From Sulfitobacter donghicola DSW-25 = KCTC 12864 = JCM 14565 (lineage in GTDB: Bacteria; Pseudomonadota; Alphaproteobacteria; Rhodobacterales; Rhodobacteraceae), in assembly GCF_000622405.1 (NCBI RefSeq), contig NZ_JASF01000005.1, positions 1,178,001 through 1,242,000 on the forward strand: a stretch of DNA of 64,000 nt, written 5' to 3'. Position numbers and translations under genes: made by a program. Each line of letters begins with the position of its first letter. Within the stretch, counting starts at the first letter, position 1. Below, piece by piece: positions 1 to 7,984 of this stretch. Under the pieces are notes generated by a model that was given only the letters and a program-made list of their open reading frames with translations, ran no database searches and was not told where the DNA came from.

Positions 1-557
1 GCGATGACCCAGATCGCGACAACAGGTTCTGTGGTTCGGTTTGCCCAGCGAAAGGCCTCCCCCCGAATGCGAAAACTATCTCCTGCATCCAGCGAATGCA
101 CAACGCCGTCAATCTCGATCTCAAGCGTGCCAGAGATGATGTAACCCACTTCTTGGGTCGGCCGCTGAACGAAGTTTTTGATGTGGCTGTGGGGCAGAAA
201 GGTTGAATGGACCATCTCGAAATCATCGCTAAGGTCGGGGGATAGCAGTTCCTCTACCAAGCCTTCCATTGATGATCCAATGGGGCGGCGCGCGGTAGCC
301 CGCACAATAAAACCTGCTTCGGCCGCTGGCGCTGCATCATGGCGAAACAACATGGATACGGGAATATCAAAATGCGCTGCCATCAGGCGCAAATCGGTAA
401 TGGAAGGTTCGGATTTGTCCCGCTCAACTTGGCTAAGCCACCCGACGGATCGCCCCAGCGCCTGCGCCGTCTGTGCCAATGTAAATCCGCGAGCACGCCT
501 TAGCGCGCGCAGATCAACACCCAGCGTGTGTGATGTTTGTGGCGGATCGTGACGCAT
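1..557 (-). CDS. XRE-family transcriptional regulator with C-terminal cupin domain (partial)
   Basis: The reading frame starts at an ATG at 557 and runs off the left edge, so about 185 residues are visible. Residues about 12-66 form a helix-turn-helix of the XRE/Cro type (RRARGFTLAQTAQAL, then SVGWLSQVERDKSEPS). After a linker, residues about 115 to the edge form a cupin barrel with the GYIISGTLEIEIDG strand pair and a DAGDSF turn. This two-domain layout is known from PuuR/SutR-like regulators that sense a small ligand through the cupin and repress a neighbouring catabolic or transport gene. The target probably lies to the left, outside the window, because the divergent side holds the thiolase terminator. 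The fold call is firm and the ligand unknown. Confidence 0.9.
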   Translation of the reverse strand, partial: MRHDPPQTSHTLGVDLRALRRARGFTLAQTAQALGRSVGWLSQVERDKSEPSITDLRLMAAHFDIPVSMLFRHDAAPAAEAGFIVRATARRPIGSSMEGLVEELLSPDLSDDFEMVHSTFLPHSHIKNFVQRPTQEVGYIISGTLEIEIDGVVHSLDAGDSFRIRGEAFRWANRTTEPVVAIWVI

Positions 558-856
558 TGAACCTCTGTTAGGTTAGATTTCCCACACCTCCGAATCCCAG
601 TGGATTTGGCGAATTTGAAATTCTTGTCAGAGGTTCGTGAAAAAATCTAGAATTATTTCATCTGCGTGAATATTTTGCCTATAGCTTTTACGATCCGTTC
701 ATTTCTCATCGAAATATGAGTACCCCCACCACATCAGCGCAAAATTTCCACGCTACCGCAGATGCCGTTTCTGAAAACCAATTCTCTCTCAACTGCTAGA
801 AACAAAAATCGCGGCCACTGGGGGCCGCGATTTGTTTCGCTTTCTTGGCTGTTCCC
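558..856. other. AT-rich intergenic region upstream of the XRE regulator
   Basis: This 299-bp stretch has no convincing gene. It must hold the promoter of the leftward XRE-cupin gene. It contains one GANTC site (GAATC at 592-596) and, at its right end, the terminator of the thiolase gene. Confidence 0.5.
795..833 (-). terminator. Rho-independent terminator of the thiolase gene
   Basis: An 11-bp perfect stem (806-816 paired with 823-833, arms AAATCGCGGCC/GGCCGCGATTT) has a 6-nt loop. Read on the minus strand it is followed by TTGTTTCT, which continues the T run of the arm. It lies just past the thiolase stop codon. Confidence 0.85.
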
Positions 857-2029
857 CTAGCCCCGCTCAATTGCGATTGCAGTGCCTTCACCACCGCCAA
901 TGCAAATAGCCGCGACACCGCGTTTCAACCCGCGTTTTTCAAGCGCGTTCAGCAATGTGACCATGATCCGTGCGCCAGACGCCCCGATAGGATGACCCAA
1001 AGCACATGCCCCCCCATTTACGTTCACGACATCATGGGACAGACCCATTTCATGCATAAACGCCAAGGGCACGACGGCAAAAGCTTCGTTTACTTCCCAT
1101 AGATCCACGTCTTCCTTTGTCCAGCCAAGGCGATCCAGTAATTTTTGCGCGGCGGGAACCGGTGCTGTTGTGAACAGACCAGGGGCCTGCGCATGGCTTG
1201 CATGGCCCATAATTCGCGCACGGATCGGTAACCCCTTTTCCTTTGCTGCCTCTTCGGATGCGAGAACCAAGGCAGCCGCCCCATCAGAAATAGATGATGA
1301 GTTCGCCGCCGTTACTGTACCACCTTCTCGAAAAGCGGGCTTCAGTTGAGGGATTTTATCAGGACGCGCTGTTGCAGGCTGTTCATCCGCATCTACGGTA
1401 ATGGCACCTTTTCGAGTTTTCACTTCAACCGGTGCTACCTCTTCTGAAAAGGCCCCGCTCGACTGAGCCTCTAACGCGCGGCTAAGAGAGGCCAGTGCAT
1501 ATTCATCCTGACGTTCGCGCGTAAACTGAAAAGTCTCGGCACAATCTTCAGCGAACGTGCCCATCAAGCGACCTTTGTCATAGGCATCTTCCAGACCGTC
1601 CAAGAACATATGGTCGATCACCGCCGCATGGCCCAAACGCGCACCGCCGCGCATTTTGGGCAAAACATAAGGCGCGTTGGTCATGCTTTCCATGCCGCCT
1701 GCAACCATGACATCCGTATGGCCAACCGCAATTTGGTCAAATCCAATCATCGCGGCCTTCATGCCAGAACCGCACATCTTGTTCAGCGTGGTTGCTGGAA
1801 CGTCCTCACCTAATCCCGCTGCAAAGCCAGCCTGCCGTGCAGGGGCCTGCCCTTGACCGGCGGGTAAAACACACCCCATTAAAACTTCTTCTACGATTGA
1901 TGGGTCTACATCACCCAGTGCTGCGCGTATCGCGGCGCCGCCCAGTTGGGATGCAGGCATTCCATCAAACGCTCCCTGAAAGCCCCCCATCGGCGTTCTT
2001 GACGCCCCTGCTATCACTACTTTGCGCAT
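857..2029 (-). CDS. Acetyl-CoA C-acyltransferase (thiolase)
   Basis: Thiolases condense two acyl-CoAs or cleave 3-ketoacyl-CoA. This 390-residue protein has the acyl-accepting cysteine (C86 in LNKMCGSGM), the C-terminal GHPIGASG histidine motif and a GGGEGTA loop with the second cysteine (CIGGGEG). Length and motifs fit the biosynthetic AtoB/PhaA branch better than long-chain FadA, but no phaB or crotonase gene is adjacent to settle the pathway. The start at 2029 (MRKVVIAG) is chosen because GGGAGA lies 6 nt upstream; the frame is open farther upstream without a ribosome site. It is divergent from the STAS gene with only 84 bp between, and ends in a strong terminator. Confidence 0.93.
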   Translation of the reverse strand: MRKVVIAGASRTPMGGFQGAFDGMPASQLGGAAIRAALGDVDPSIVEEVLMGCVLPAGQGQAPARQAGFAAGLGEDVPATTLNKMCGSGMKAAMIGFDQIAVGHTDVMVAGGMESMTNAPYVLPKMRGGARLGHAAVIDHMFLDGLEDAYDKGRLMGTFAEDCAETFQFTRERQDEYALASLSRALEAQSSGAFSEEVAPVEVKTRKGAITVDADEQPATARPDKIPQLKPAFREGGTVTAANSSSISDGAAALVLASEEAAKEKGLPIRARIMGHASHAQAPGLFTTAPVPAAQKLLDRLGWTKEDVDLWEVNEAFAVVPLAFMHEMGLSHDVVNVNGGACALGHPIGASGARIMVTLLNALEKRGLKRGVAAICIGGGEGTAIAIERG

Positions 2030-2113
2030 GTTTGTTCTCCCTATGCGGTGCTTACCACTTCTTAGCCATTTGTCGCTAAGTAGGCTCGTACACAATCTTT
2101 GCAGGAATATATC

Positions 2114-2452
2114 ATGGAACTTACCAGCTCAACAGAAGCCGACTTGCAGATCGTTACGGTTCAAGAACCACGTATCGACGCGCCCGTCGCCACGGCGTTC
2201 AAGGACAACATGCGTGACCTGACGGAAGCAGGTAAAGACACCGTTTTGCTGGACCTAAACCACGTCAAATTCATCGATTCTAGCGGATTAGGGGCCATCG
2301 TTGCTGCAATGAAATCACTTGGGCCTGGCCGCCGCCTGATTTTGGCGGGCCTGACCCCTGCTGTCGATAAGGTGTTCAAGCTCACACGCATGGATTCTGT
2401 CTTTGGTGTTTTTTCTACCGTTGACGCCGCTCTTTCCGAGTTGCGGGGATAG
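2114..2452 (+). CDS. STAS-domain anti-sigma factor antagonist
   Basis: This 112-residue protein is a single STAS domain of the SpoIIAA/RsbV type. The conserved phosphorylation motif DSSGLG is at residues 55-60, with S56 the expected site. In this family the unphosphorylated form binds the anti-sigma kinase and frees a sigma factor or other target. The start at 2114 has AGGA 8 nt upstream; a longer frame to 2099 lacks one. The HATPase partner follows 24 bp downstream, so the two form a partner-switching pair. No sigma factor and no PP2C phosphatase is encoded nearby, so the output is unknown. Confidence 0.92.
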   Translation: MELTSSTEADLQIVTVQEPRIDAPVATAFKDNMRDLTEAGKDTVLLDLNHVKFIDSSGLGAIVAAMKSLGPGRRLILAGLTPAVDKVFKLTRMDSVFGVFSTVDAALSELRG

Positions 2453-2476
2453 AAATCTACGATCAAGGAGCCTGCA

Positions 2477-2944
2477 GTGCCAAAACACACACTCCCCTTT
2501 TCATTCGTCGTCACTTTGGCGGGAAAAGAAGATGCTATTCGAAGCGGATTGGCCCAAACTCTTGCTGGGTTGGAACCCCTTGGTTTGAACAACGATGAGA
2601 CCACAACTGTGGAGCTTGTTCTGGCAGAGGCATTAAACAATGTCGTTGAACATGCTTTGGCCTCGACCAATGGGGAAACCGAAATAGAAATTCGAACCAC
2701 TCATGACGATCAGGGCCTCCTATTGGTCATCGTCGATCAAGGCGTGCCAATGCCAACCGGTACGGCGCCTGCTTGCCGTGAGCCGGAACTGGCTGTTGCC
2801 TTGGATGACATGCCCGAAGGCGGGTTTGGCTGGTTTATGATCCACACGCTTACACAGGAAATCGATTACAAACGGGTAGAGGATACGAACCAACTCAGCC
2901 TGCGCTTGCCTGTTGGCCTGCAACCTCAAACACCGACACCCTGA
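2477..2944 (+). CDS. RsbW/SpoIIAB-like HATPase (anti-sigma factor kinase)
   Basis: A 155-residue GHKL ATPase domain. The N box is visible in ELVLAEALNNVVEHA (about residues 46-60), the G1 box in VDQG and the G2 box in GGFGWFMI. Such proteins phosphorylate the partner STAS protein and hold a sigma factor or other regulator. The GTG start at 2477 is supported by AAGGAG 6 nt upstream. It is co-directional with the STAS gene and almost certainly in one transcript. The C-terminal tail (PVGLQPQTPTP) is extra to the domain. Confidence 0.9.
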   Translation: MPKHTLPFSFVVTLAGKEDAIRSGLAQTLAGLEPLGLNNDETTTVELVLAEALNNVVEHALASTNGETEIEIRTTHDDQGLLLVIVDQGVPMPTGTAPACREPELAVALDDMPEGGFGWFMIHTLTQEIDYKRVEDTNQLSLRLPVGLQPQTPTP

Positions 2945-2960
2945 AATGGTCGCGTCAATA

Positions 2961-2983
2961 CCTTAGACATGCCCCTAAGGCAT
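2961..2983 (+). terminator. Possible weak terminator after the STAS/HATPase pair
   Basis: Two mutually exclusive short hairpins overlap here: CCTTAG/CTAAGG (2961-2966 with 2975-2980) and ATGCC/GGCAT (2969-2973 with 2979-2983). They are followed by CACATTTT. The stems are only 5-6 bp and the T run is short, so termination is a guess. Confidence 0.3.
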
Positions 2984-3038
2984 CACATTTTCGCCACGCT
3001 TGGCCGTCATACCTGTTCTTGTAGCTGCATATAGCTTC

Positions 3039-3085
3039 CTCCGGCGTCGCGTTTAATTGCCCCCACCCAGTACGCGATGCCGGAG
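3039..3085. repeat. Long inverted repeat / RNA hairpin upstream of the gamma-glutamyltransferase gene
   Basis: Positions 3039-3051 (CTCCGGCGTCGCG) pair with 3073-3085 (CGCGATGCCGGAG) over 13 positions, with a single G-T pair that would be a wobble in plus-strand RNA. The 21-nt loop is C-rich (GCCCCCACCC). There is no T run, so it is not a normal terminator. It sits about 94 bp before the start of the next gene. Confidence 0.6.
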
Positions 3086-3178
3086 CACTAACCTCCCCAA
3101 ATAGCAGATATTCACATTGGTTCTCCTTCACAGAGCCTCTAAGCTTTGCTCAACACATGTTTGAGCGAGGTATTTCTG

Positions 3179-4756
3179 ATGCGGGATTTTCATTTCCCTG
3201 GCCGATCCGCCGTTTTGGCAACTGGAGGTATGTGCGCCACCTCCCACCCCCTTGGGGCAAAGGCCGCCGTTGACGTTTTGCAGCGTGGCGGTAACGCGAT
3301 GGACGCGGCTATTGCCGGCGCAGTGCTGCTGGGGATTTGCGAACCCCAGATGACAGGCATCGGTGGGGATTGTTTTGTACTTTGGTCAGAGGCGGGCAGC
3401 ACCGAAGTCAGAGCGCTAAACGGATCTGGGCGCGCGCCGGCTGCGTTGGATGCGGCGGAACTGCGCAACGGGGGTGAAAAAACAGTTCCTCTGCGCTCTG
3501 CGCATGCGGTAACCATCCCCGGTGCTATTGATGCCTTCTGCTTCCTCTCGGAAAATGTTGGAAAGCTCGGCATTGACGCGCTTCTGGCTCCCTCTATTCA
3601 CTATGCTGAAAACGGCGTGCCTGTTGCGCCCCGTGTTGCCTTTGACTGGGAGCAGGACCAAAGCACCCTACAAGGGGTCGCGCGCGATCACTTCTTGATC
3701 AACGGTCGCACCCCAAAGGTTGGTGACATCTTCCGCGCCCCCGGTCAGGCCGAGGTTCTGCGCCGCATCGCCAAAGATGGTAGGGATGCCTTTTATACCG
3801 GTGAAGTCGCCGACGACATGTTGGAGGCCCTGAACGCGATGGGTGGCAAACACACAGCAGCAGATTTTGCCGCAGTCGCCTGCACCCAGACAACGCCAAT
3901 CGCCGCAGCCTACAAAGATATCGAAGTTGTCGAGCATCCGCCAAACGGCCAAGGTGCCACCGCGTTGCTGATGCTCAACATCCTCTCGCAGTTTGATATC
4001 GCCGCCATGGACCCGCTTGGCGCGCAACGCATTCACATTGAGGCCGAAGCCGCGAAACTGGCCTATGACGCCCGCAACCGCTTTCTTACCGATGCAGATT
4101 ACGCCACCCGCACCGAATACATGTTGGACATGAGCACTGCACAGCAGCTGGCAGCCCTGATTGACCCAAACAAAGCAATGCAAAGCCCTGCTGCATTGTC
4201 CGAGGCAGTTCATAAGGACACGATTTATATCACCGTCGTTGATGGCGATGGGATGTCTGTTTCCTTGATCTATTCCATCTTCCACGGTTTCGGGTCTGGC
4301 ATCGCGTCAAACAAATTTGGGCTATTGATGCAAAACCGTGGGGCGGGCTTTACTTTGGAACAAGGGCACCCGAACGAACTAAAAGGGGGGAAGCGACCAA
4401 TGCACACCATTATCCCCGGTATGATCCGCCGCAATGGCAAGGTAGAAATGCCATTTGGAGTGATGGGCGGAGCCTATCAGCCTTGCGGCCATGCGCGATT
4501 CGCCTCCAACCTCTGTGACTTTGGCATGGACCCACAGGCGGCGATTGATGCGCCCCGTGCATTTTCCGACAATGGCACCTTGAATGTTGAACGCGGTTAC
4601 TCAGATGCAATTCGTTCTGAGCTGTCCGACATGGGCCACAACGTGGCGATCCCCAACGTTGCCATTGGCGGCGCACAGACAATCAAAATTCATGAAAGCG
4701 GTGTTTTGGAAGGCGCATCTGATCCGCGCAAAGACGGATGTGCATTGGGCTACTAA
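3179..4756 (+). CDS. ggt: Gamma-glutamyltransferase family protein
   Basis: Gamma-glutamyltransferases are Ntn-hydrolases that process themselves at an internal threonine and then transfer or hydrolyse gamma-glutamyl groups. The 525-residue protein shows the expected split: T348 in KDTIYITVVDGDG is the likely cleavage and nucleophile residue, leaving a small subunit of about 178 residues. The large-subunit signature (GGNAMDAAIA, then TGIGGDCF) and the late GKRPMHTIIPG motif are present. The start at 3179 (MRDFHFPGRS) has GCGAGG upstream; an extended frame to 3146 gives no signal peptide either. Classical Ggt is periplasmic, so the missing signal suggests a cytoplasmic member. It converges with hspQ. 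Confidence 0.9.
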   Translation: MRDFHFPGRSAVLATGGMCATSHPLGAKAAVDVLQRGGNAMDAAIAGAVLLGICEPQMTGIGGDCFVLWSEAGSTEVRALNGSGRAPAALDAAELRNGGEKTVPLRSAHAVTIPGAIDAFCFLSENVGKLGIDALLAPSIHYAENGVPVAPRVAFDWEQDQSTLQGVARDHFLINGRTPKVGDIFRAPGQAEVLRRIAKDGRDAFYTGEVADDMLEALNAMGGKHTAADFAAVACTQTTPIAAAYKDIEVVEHPPNGQGATALLMLNILSQFDIAAMDPLGAQRIHIEAEAAKLAYDARNRFLTDADYATRTEYMLDMSTAQQLAALIDPNKAMQSPAALSEAVHKDTIYITVVDGDGMSVSLIYSIFHGFGSGIASNKFGLLMQNRGAGFTLEQGHPNELKGGKRPMHTIIPGMIRRNGKVEMPFGVMGGAYQPCGHARFASNLCDFGMDPQAAIDAPRAFSDNGTLNVERGYSDAIRSELSDMGHNVAIPNVAIGGAQTIKIHESGVLEGASDPRKDGCALGY

Positions 4757-4763
4757 AGTGATC

Positions 4764-4787
4764 AAGGGGTGCCTAGCGGCGCCCCTT
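4764..4787. terminator. Bidirectional hairpin between ggt and hspQ
   Basis: A 10-bp stem (4764-4773 with 4778-4787, one G-T pair) closes a TAGC tetraloop between two converging genes. The arm reaches into the hspQ stop codon. No long T run follows on either strand. The inner 9-bp arms (AGGGGTGCC/GGCGCCCCT) are identical to those of the asd terminator at 50308. Confidence 0.6.
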
Positions 4788-5112
4788 AGTTCAATTGGAA
4801 ATGCAGCGGGTAGGCGCCATTTTCAAACGGGCCAAACAGATCGTGGATATCCGGATGATCCACTGGTTCGCCCGAATAATCCGCAACAAGGTTTTGTTCG
4901 GAGACATAAGCCACATAATAGCTTTGGTCGTTTTCAGCCAACAAATGGTAGAACGGCTGCCCTTTAATCGGGCGGCTTTCTTCGGGAATCGACTCATACC
5001 ATTCTTCGGTATTAGCAAACTCTGGGTCCACATCGAAAATCACCCCTCTAAATGGGTGTTTCTTGTGGCGGACAACCTGCCCTAGGTGATATTTTGCGCG
5101 TGTTCGGATCAT
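4786..5112 (-). CDS. hspQ: Heat shock protein HspQ (YccV-like, hemimethylated-DNA-binding fold)
   Basis: The 108-residue protein matches the HspQ/YccV family: an N-terminal KYHLGQVVRHKKHPFRGVIF strand pair, then a central FYHLL and YVAYVSEQNL region and a C-terminal DLFGPFENG. Known members bind hemimethylated oriC DNA or act as adaptors that modulate Lon specificity; which applies here cannot be seen. The start at 5112 (MIRTRAKYHL) matches the usual family N-terminus, and an extension to 5166 adds unlike sequence. It is divergent from the AEC permease gene. Confidence 0.9.
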   Translation of the reverse strand: MIRTRAKYHLGQVVRHKKHPFRGVIFDVDPEFANTEEWYESIPEESRPIKGQPFYHLLAENDQSYYVAYVSEQNLVADYSGEPVDHPDIHDLFGPFENGAYPLHFQLN

Positions 5113-5196
5113 AGCAGTGCGTTCCCTACTCTTGGTTCCTATCCGAAACAAGGGCGTTCTGTCCAATTATTGCAGCTTTATGAAAGGAAACAGTCT

Positions 5197-6078
5197 GTGA
5201 ACTTGACACTGATGGTTCTAGAGATCGTAGCCCCTGTTTTCCTATTAGCTGCCGTTGGGTTTGGTTGGGTAAAGCTAGGGTTTGAATACCGGATCAACTT
5301 CGTCACTCAGTTGGCCACAATGCTTGCTGTTCCTTGCCTCATCTTCACATCCTTGATGCAAACGAAAATCGATCCCGCTGCGCTCACGGCGCTTTCGCTG
5401 GCCTCAATCGCCGCTTATTTTGCGGTTTCTTTGGCTGCTGCCGCTTTGGTTTGGGGGGCCGGCCTCAATCGGCGCACCTACCTTGCGCCTATGATTTTTG
5501 GCAATACCGGCAACCTTGGCCTCCCCCTCGCGATGTTCGCCTTTGGAGCGGAAGGGCTAAGCTATGCGGTGGTTGTGTTTGCGATCATGGCCGTCTGGTC
5601 GTTCACTTTTGGCATATGGCTGGTCGCTGGCGCAGGCAGCTTGGGAAAGGTGCTGCGGGAACCTTTGGTTTGGGCGACGTTGTTGGGTGGATTGTTTTTG
5701 TGGCGAGGATGGGAAACCCCCGCCTTCCTCACCAACACATTGGAACTCATTGGGCAAATGGCCATTCCGATGATGTTGATCACATTAGGCGTCGCTGTTG
5801 CACGCCTATCTCCCAAAGGGGTTGGGCGCGCGGTTATTCTATCTGTCTTAAAGCTGGCACTGTGTACTGGTATCGCATGGCTCTGTGCCTCTGTTTTTGG
5901 ATTAGGGCATATCGCCTTTGGTGTGCTCGTTTTGCAAATCGCAACGCCCGTCGCCGTCACATCCTATATGCTGGCCGAGAAATATGGCGCCGATTCGCAG
6001 GCTGTTGCTGGGCTGGTCGTCGTTTCCACATTGATTTCAGTCGGCGCTTTACCGCTTCTTTTGGCGGTGTTGCTGTAG
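5197..6078 (+). CDS. AEC-family (auxin efflux carrier-like) permease
   Basis: A polytopic inner-membrane protein of 293 residues with about ten hydrophobic segments in the 5+5 arrangement of the AEC family. Conserved features include the MIFGNTGNLGLPLAMFAFG helix (about residues 98-116) and the late QIATPVAVTSYMLAEKYG. AEC members move organic anions such as malate or malonate; the substrate here is unknown. The GTG start at 5197 is preferred because AAAGGA lies 8 nt upstream. A second AEC gene is at 58403. No adjacent gene suggests a substrate. Confidence 0.88.
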   Translation: MNLTLMVLEIVAPVFLLAAVGFGWVKLGFEYRINFVTQLATMLAVPCLIFTSLMQTKIDPAALTALSLASIAAYFAVSLAAAALVWGAGLNRRTYLAPMIFGNTGNLGLPLAMFAFGAEGLSYAVVVFAIMAVWSFTFGIWLVAGAGSLGKVLREPLVWATLLGGLFLWRGWETPAFLTNTLELIGQMAIPMMLITLGVAVARLSPKGVGRAVILSVLKLALCTGIAWLCASVFGLGHIAFGVLVLQIATPVAVTSYMLAEKYGADSQAVAGLVVVSTLISVGALPLLLAVLL

Positions 6079-6153
6079 GATTTTGCTGTAAAGCAAGATT
6101 CCGTTAAGGTATGGTTGCTCAAAATATAAAAATAAAACTTGAGGCGATTGGTA

Positions 6154-6738
6154 ATGAAAACACCCCTTCGCGCATTGATAGTCGTGCTACTGCTGGCAAG
6201 CTGTGGCGGTTCTTCCAGTTCCCCTCCGCGGAATCTGGATAACGCCTGTACGATTCTCAAACAGCGCCCCGAATATCGTAGAGCGTTCAAAGCTGTTGAG
6301 CGGAAATGGGGTGTCCCCGTTCACGTTCAGATGGCAACGATCCACCAAGAGAGCAAATTTGTCTCGGATGCGCGCACACCGTTTCGCTACGTCTTGGGCG
6401 TGATCCCCATGGGGCGCCAATCTAGCGCCTTTGGCTATAGTCAGGCGCTAGATGCAACATGGGACGAATACCGCAAGGCCGAAGGCCGCCTAGGTGCGCG
6501 CCGGAACAAAATCAAAGACGCGTCAGATTTCATGGGTTGGTATATGAACATCAGCCGTGACCGAAACGGGATCGCCCTAACGGATGCGCGCAACCAATAC
6601 CTCGCCTATCACGAAGGGCACACCGGTTTCAGAAAAGCGACCTACAACCGCAAGCCTTGGTTGGTGGATGTTGCAGGCAAGGTCGAAGCGCGATCAGTCA
6701 TGTATCAAGAGCAGCTTGCCAGCTGTAGATTGCGCTAA
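6154..6738 (+). CDS. SLT-domain (lytic transglycosylase-like) lipoprotein
   Basis: The 194-residue product begins with a lipoprotein signal (LIVVLLLASC, lipidated C17) followed by a serine-rich linker. Residues about 40-160 form a soluble lytic transglycosylase fold with the catalytic glutamate in TIHQESKF (E66) and the following SSAFGYSQALDATWDEY, which matches the family's GYGQ-x-x-TWD region. The likely role is cleavage of peptidoglycan glycan strands from the inner face of the outer membrane. The ATG at 6154 is preceded by GAGG; an in-frame TTG at 6139 overlaps that site. A DUF1304 gene follows after a hairpin. Confidence 0.88.
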   Translation: MKTPLRALIVVLLLASCGGSSSSPPRNLDNACTILKQRPEYRRAFKAVERKWGVPVHVQMATIHQESKFVSDARTPFRYVLGVIPMGRQSSAFGYSQALDATWDEYRKAEGRLGARRNKIKDASDFMGWYMNISRDRNGIALTDARNQYLAYHEGHTGFRKATYNRKPWLVDVAGKVEARSVMYQEQLASCRLR

Positions 6739-6745
6739 TTTTGGC

Positions 6746-6768
6746 GAGGCACCCTTATTCGGTGCCTC
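6746..6768 (+). terminator. Intergenic hairpin between the SLT lipoprotein and DUF1304 genes
   Basis: An 8-bp perfect stem GAGGCACC/GGTGCCTC has a 7-nt loop. It is followed by C residues rather than T, so it may attenuate, protect the 3' end, or terminate only weakly. Confidence 0.35.
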
Positions 6769-6796
6769 CCCCCTCTGGTTTTCAAAGGATAATCCC

Positions 6797-7174
6797 ATGC
6801 TTACTGCCGCGCGTACCCTTATCGGCGTTATTGCCGCGCTTCATTGTTACATCGCCTATTTCGAGATTTTCGCATGGGAAGAAAGAGGGCCGCGGGTCTT
6901 TTCCACATTCCCACCTGAACTGTTTTCCAAAACGATCGCGCTGGCGGCTAATCAGGGCACATACAACGCGTTCCTTGCCGCCGGTTTAATCTGGGCTTTG
7001 ACGATCACCGACAGAATCTGGCAGCGCAAAATCGCTACGTGTTTTTTGATTTTTGTGATGGTTGCTGGCGTGGCTGGGGCAATCACGGTCTCGCCCCGTA
7101 TCATGATGGTTCAAACATTGCCCGCCCTGATCGCAACCGTGTTGCTGTGGTGGTCAGCGGCGCGCCAGAAATAG
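6797..7174 (+). CDS. DUF1304 integral membrane protein
   Basis: A 125-residue protein with four predicted membrane helices (about residues 5-22, 48-68, 77-97 and 102-120). The first helix carries the family motif HCYIAYFEIFAWEERGPRVF, which fits DUF1304, a small inner-membrane family of unknown function. The ATG at 6797 has AAAGGA 6-7 nt upstream. It converges on lolA with only 14 bp between stop codons. Confidence 0.85.
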   Translation: MLTAARTLIGVIAALHCYIAYFEIFAWEERGPRVFSTFPPELFSKTIALAANQGTYNAFLAAGLIWALTITDRIWQRKIATCFLIFVMVAGVAGAITVSPRIMMVQTLPALIATVLLWWSAARQK

Positions 7175-7188
7175 CGCGCCACCCAAGG

Positions 7189-7788
7189 TTATCGGTTGGC
7201 GGAACCGGGGCTGCCAACATCAAACAACTTATTTGGCAGCGAGCCCCCTTTTTTCAGCTCGCCCAAAACAACAGTTGTCTGGCTACCGTTACCGTCATTG
7301 ATAATCCATTGACGTAGTTCGGGGCTGGGCCCTGTGAACTTCATCTGAATATTGCCGTATTGCGGATTTTCCGGATCTTGTGCTGTGACCGTTGTGGCCG
7401 TGCCGTCATAGGCGTGGCCCGTGACCATTTTCGCTTGGTTCAGGTTCACGTTTCGCGCCAAAATGATAGACAAAGGCGTGCGGGACAACGGATAGCTTTC
7501 TGGCGGCTGGTTCGATTTTGTGTCGTAAATTACCACGGTGTTTGACCCTGCAATCACCAGCCCCGTATCAGGCGCATTGTATTCAAAACGAACCCGCCCC
7601 GGGCGCTTGATATAAATGGTTCCGGTTGAGATCGTGCCATCGGCGTTGATCTGCGTAAATTCACCTTGTGCGGTCGTCATCGCATTGAGGTAGCTGCTGA
7701 TGTTGCTCAAAGGCAATTTATCCGCCATCGCCGTCGTTGCTGCTGCCGCAAATACCGCGCCTAGCGCAATCGTTTTCAGAAATCGCAT
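7189..7788 (-). CDS. lolA: Outer-membrane lipoprotein carrier protein LolA
   Basis: LolA ferries lipoproteins across the periplasm from LolCDE to the outer membrane. The 199-residue protein has a Sec signal peptide ending in TAMA-D (about residue 22). The mature part has the LolA signature: SSYLNAMTTAQGEFTQ, then GTIYIKRPGRVRFEY. The late DPENPQYGNIQMKF strand follows. It lies downstream of ftsK on the same strand but behind a strong terminator, so the 130 bp between must hold its own promoter. Synteny of lolA with ftsK is common in Rhodobacterales. Confidence 0.93.
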   Translation of the reverse strand: MRFLKTIALGAVFAAAATTAMADKLPLSNISSYLNAMTTAQGEFTQINADGTISTGTIYIKRPGRVRFEYNAPDTGLVIAGSNTVVIYDTKSNQPPESYPLSRTPLSIILARNVNLNQAKMVTGHAYDGTATTVTAQDPENPQYGNIQMKFTGPSPELRQWIINDGNGSQTTVVLGELKKGGSLPNKLFDVGSPGSANR

Positions 7789-7920
7789 GTTGTGTTCCTG
7801 TATTCTAAAATACTGCATTACAATCAACATAGGATGCTATGCATTGATATGCGATATCAACAGGCCCGTTTGCCGACAGGTTGACCAATTTCCCCATAAA
7901 TCGGCAGTCACCCGCCAACC

Positions 7921-7961
7921 TGAAACAAAAAAGGCCTCCCTCTGAGCAGGGAGACCTTTTT
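7921..7961 (-). terminator. Rho-independent terminator of ftsK
   Basis: On the minus strand a 14-bp stem (AAAAAGGTCTCCCT with AGGGAGGCCTTTTT, one G-U pair) closes a 6-nt loop and runs into a T tract. It lies 24 bp past the ftsK stop and separates it from lolA. Confidence 0.88.
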
Positions 7962-7984
7962 CTACGAGGGCCAGAGGGGCGTTA

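Noticed and set aside
2944..3060. Two overlapping tiny minus-strand frames (7 and 11 codons) with a GGAGGA site upstream of ggt
   Set aside because: They are too short to support, sit partly in the hairpin arm and show no recognised peptide. The GGAGG is explained by the inverted repeat.
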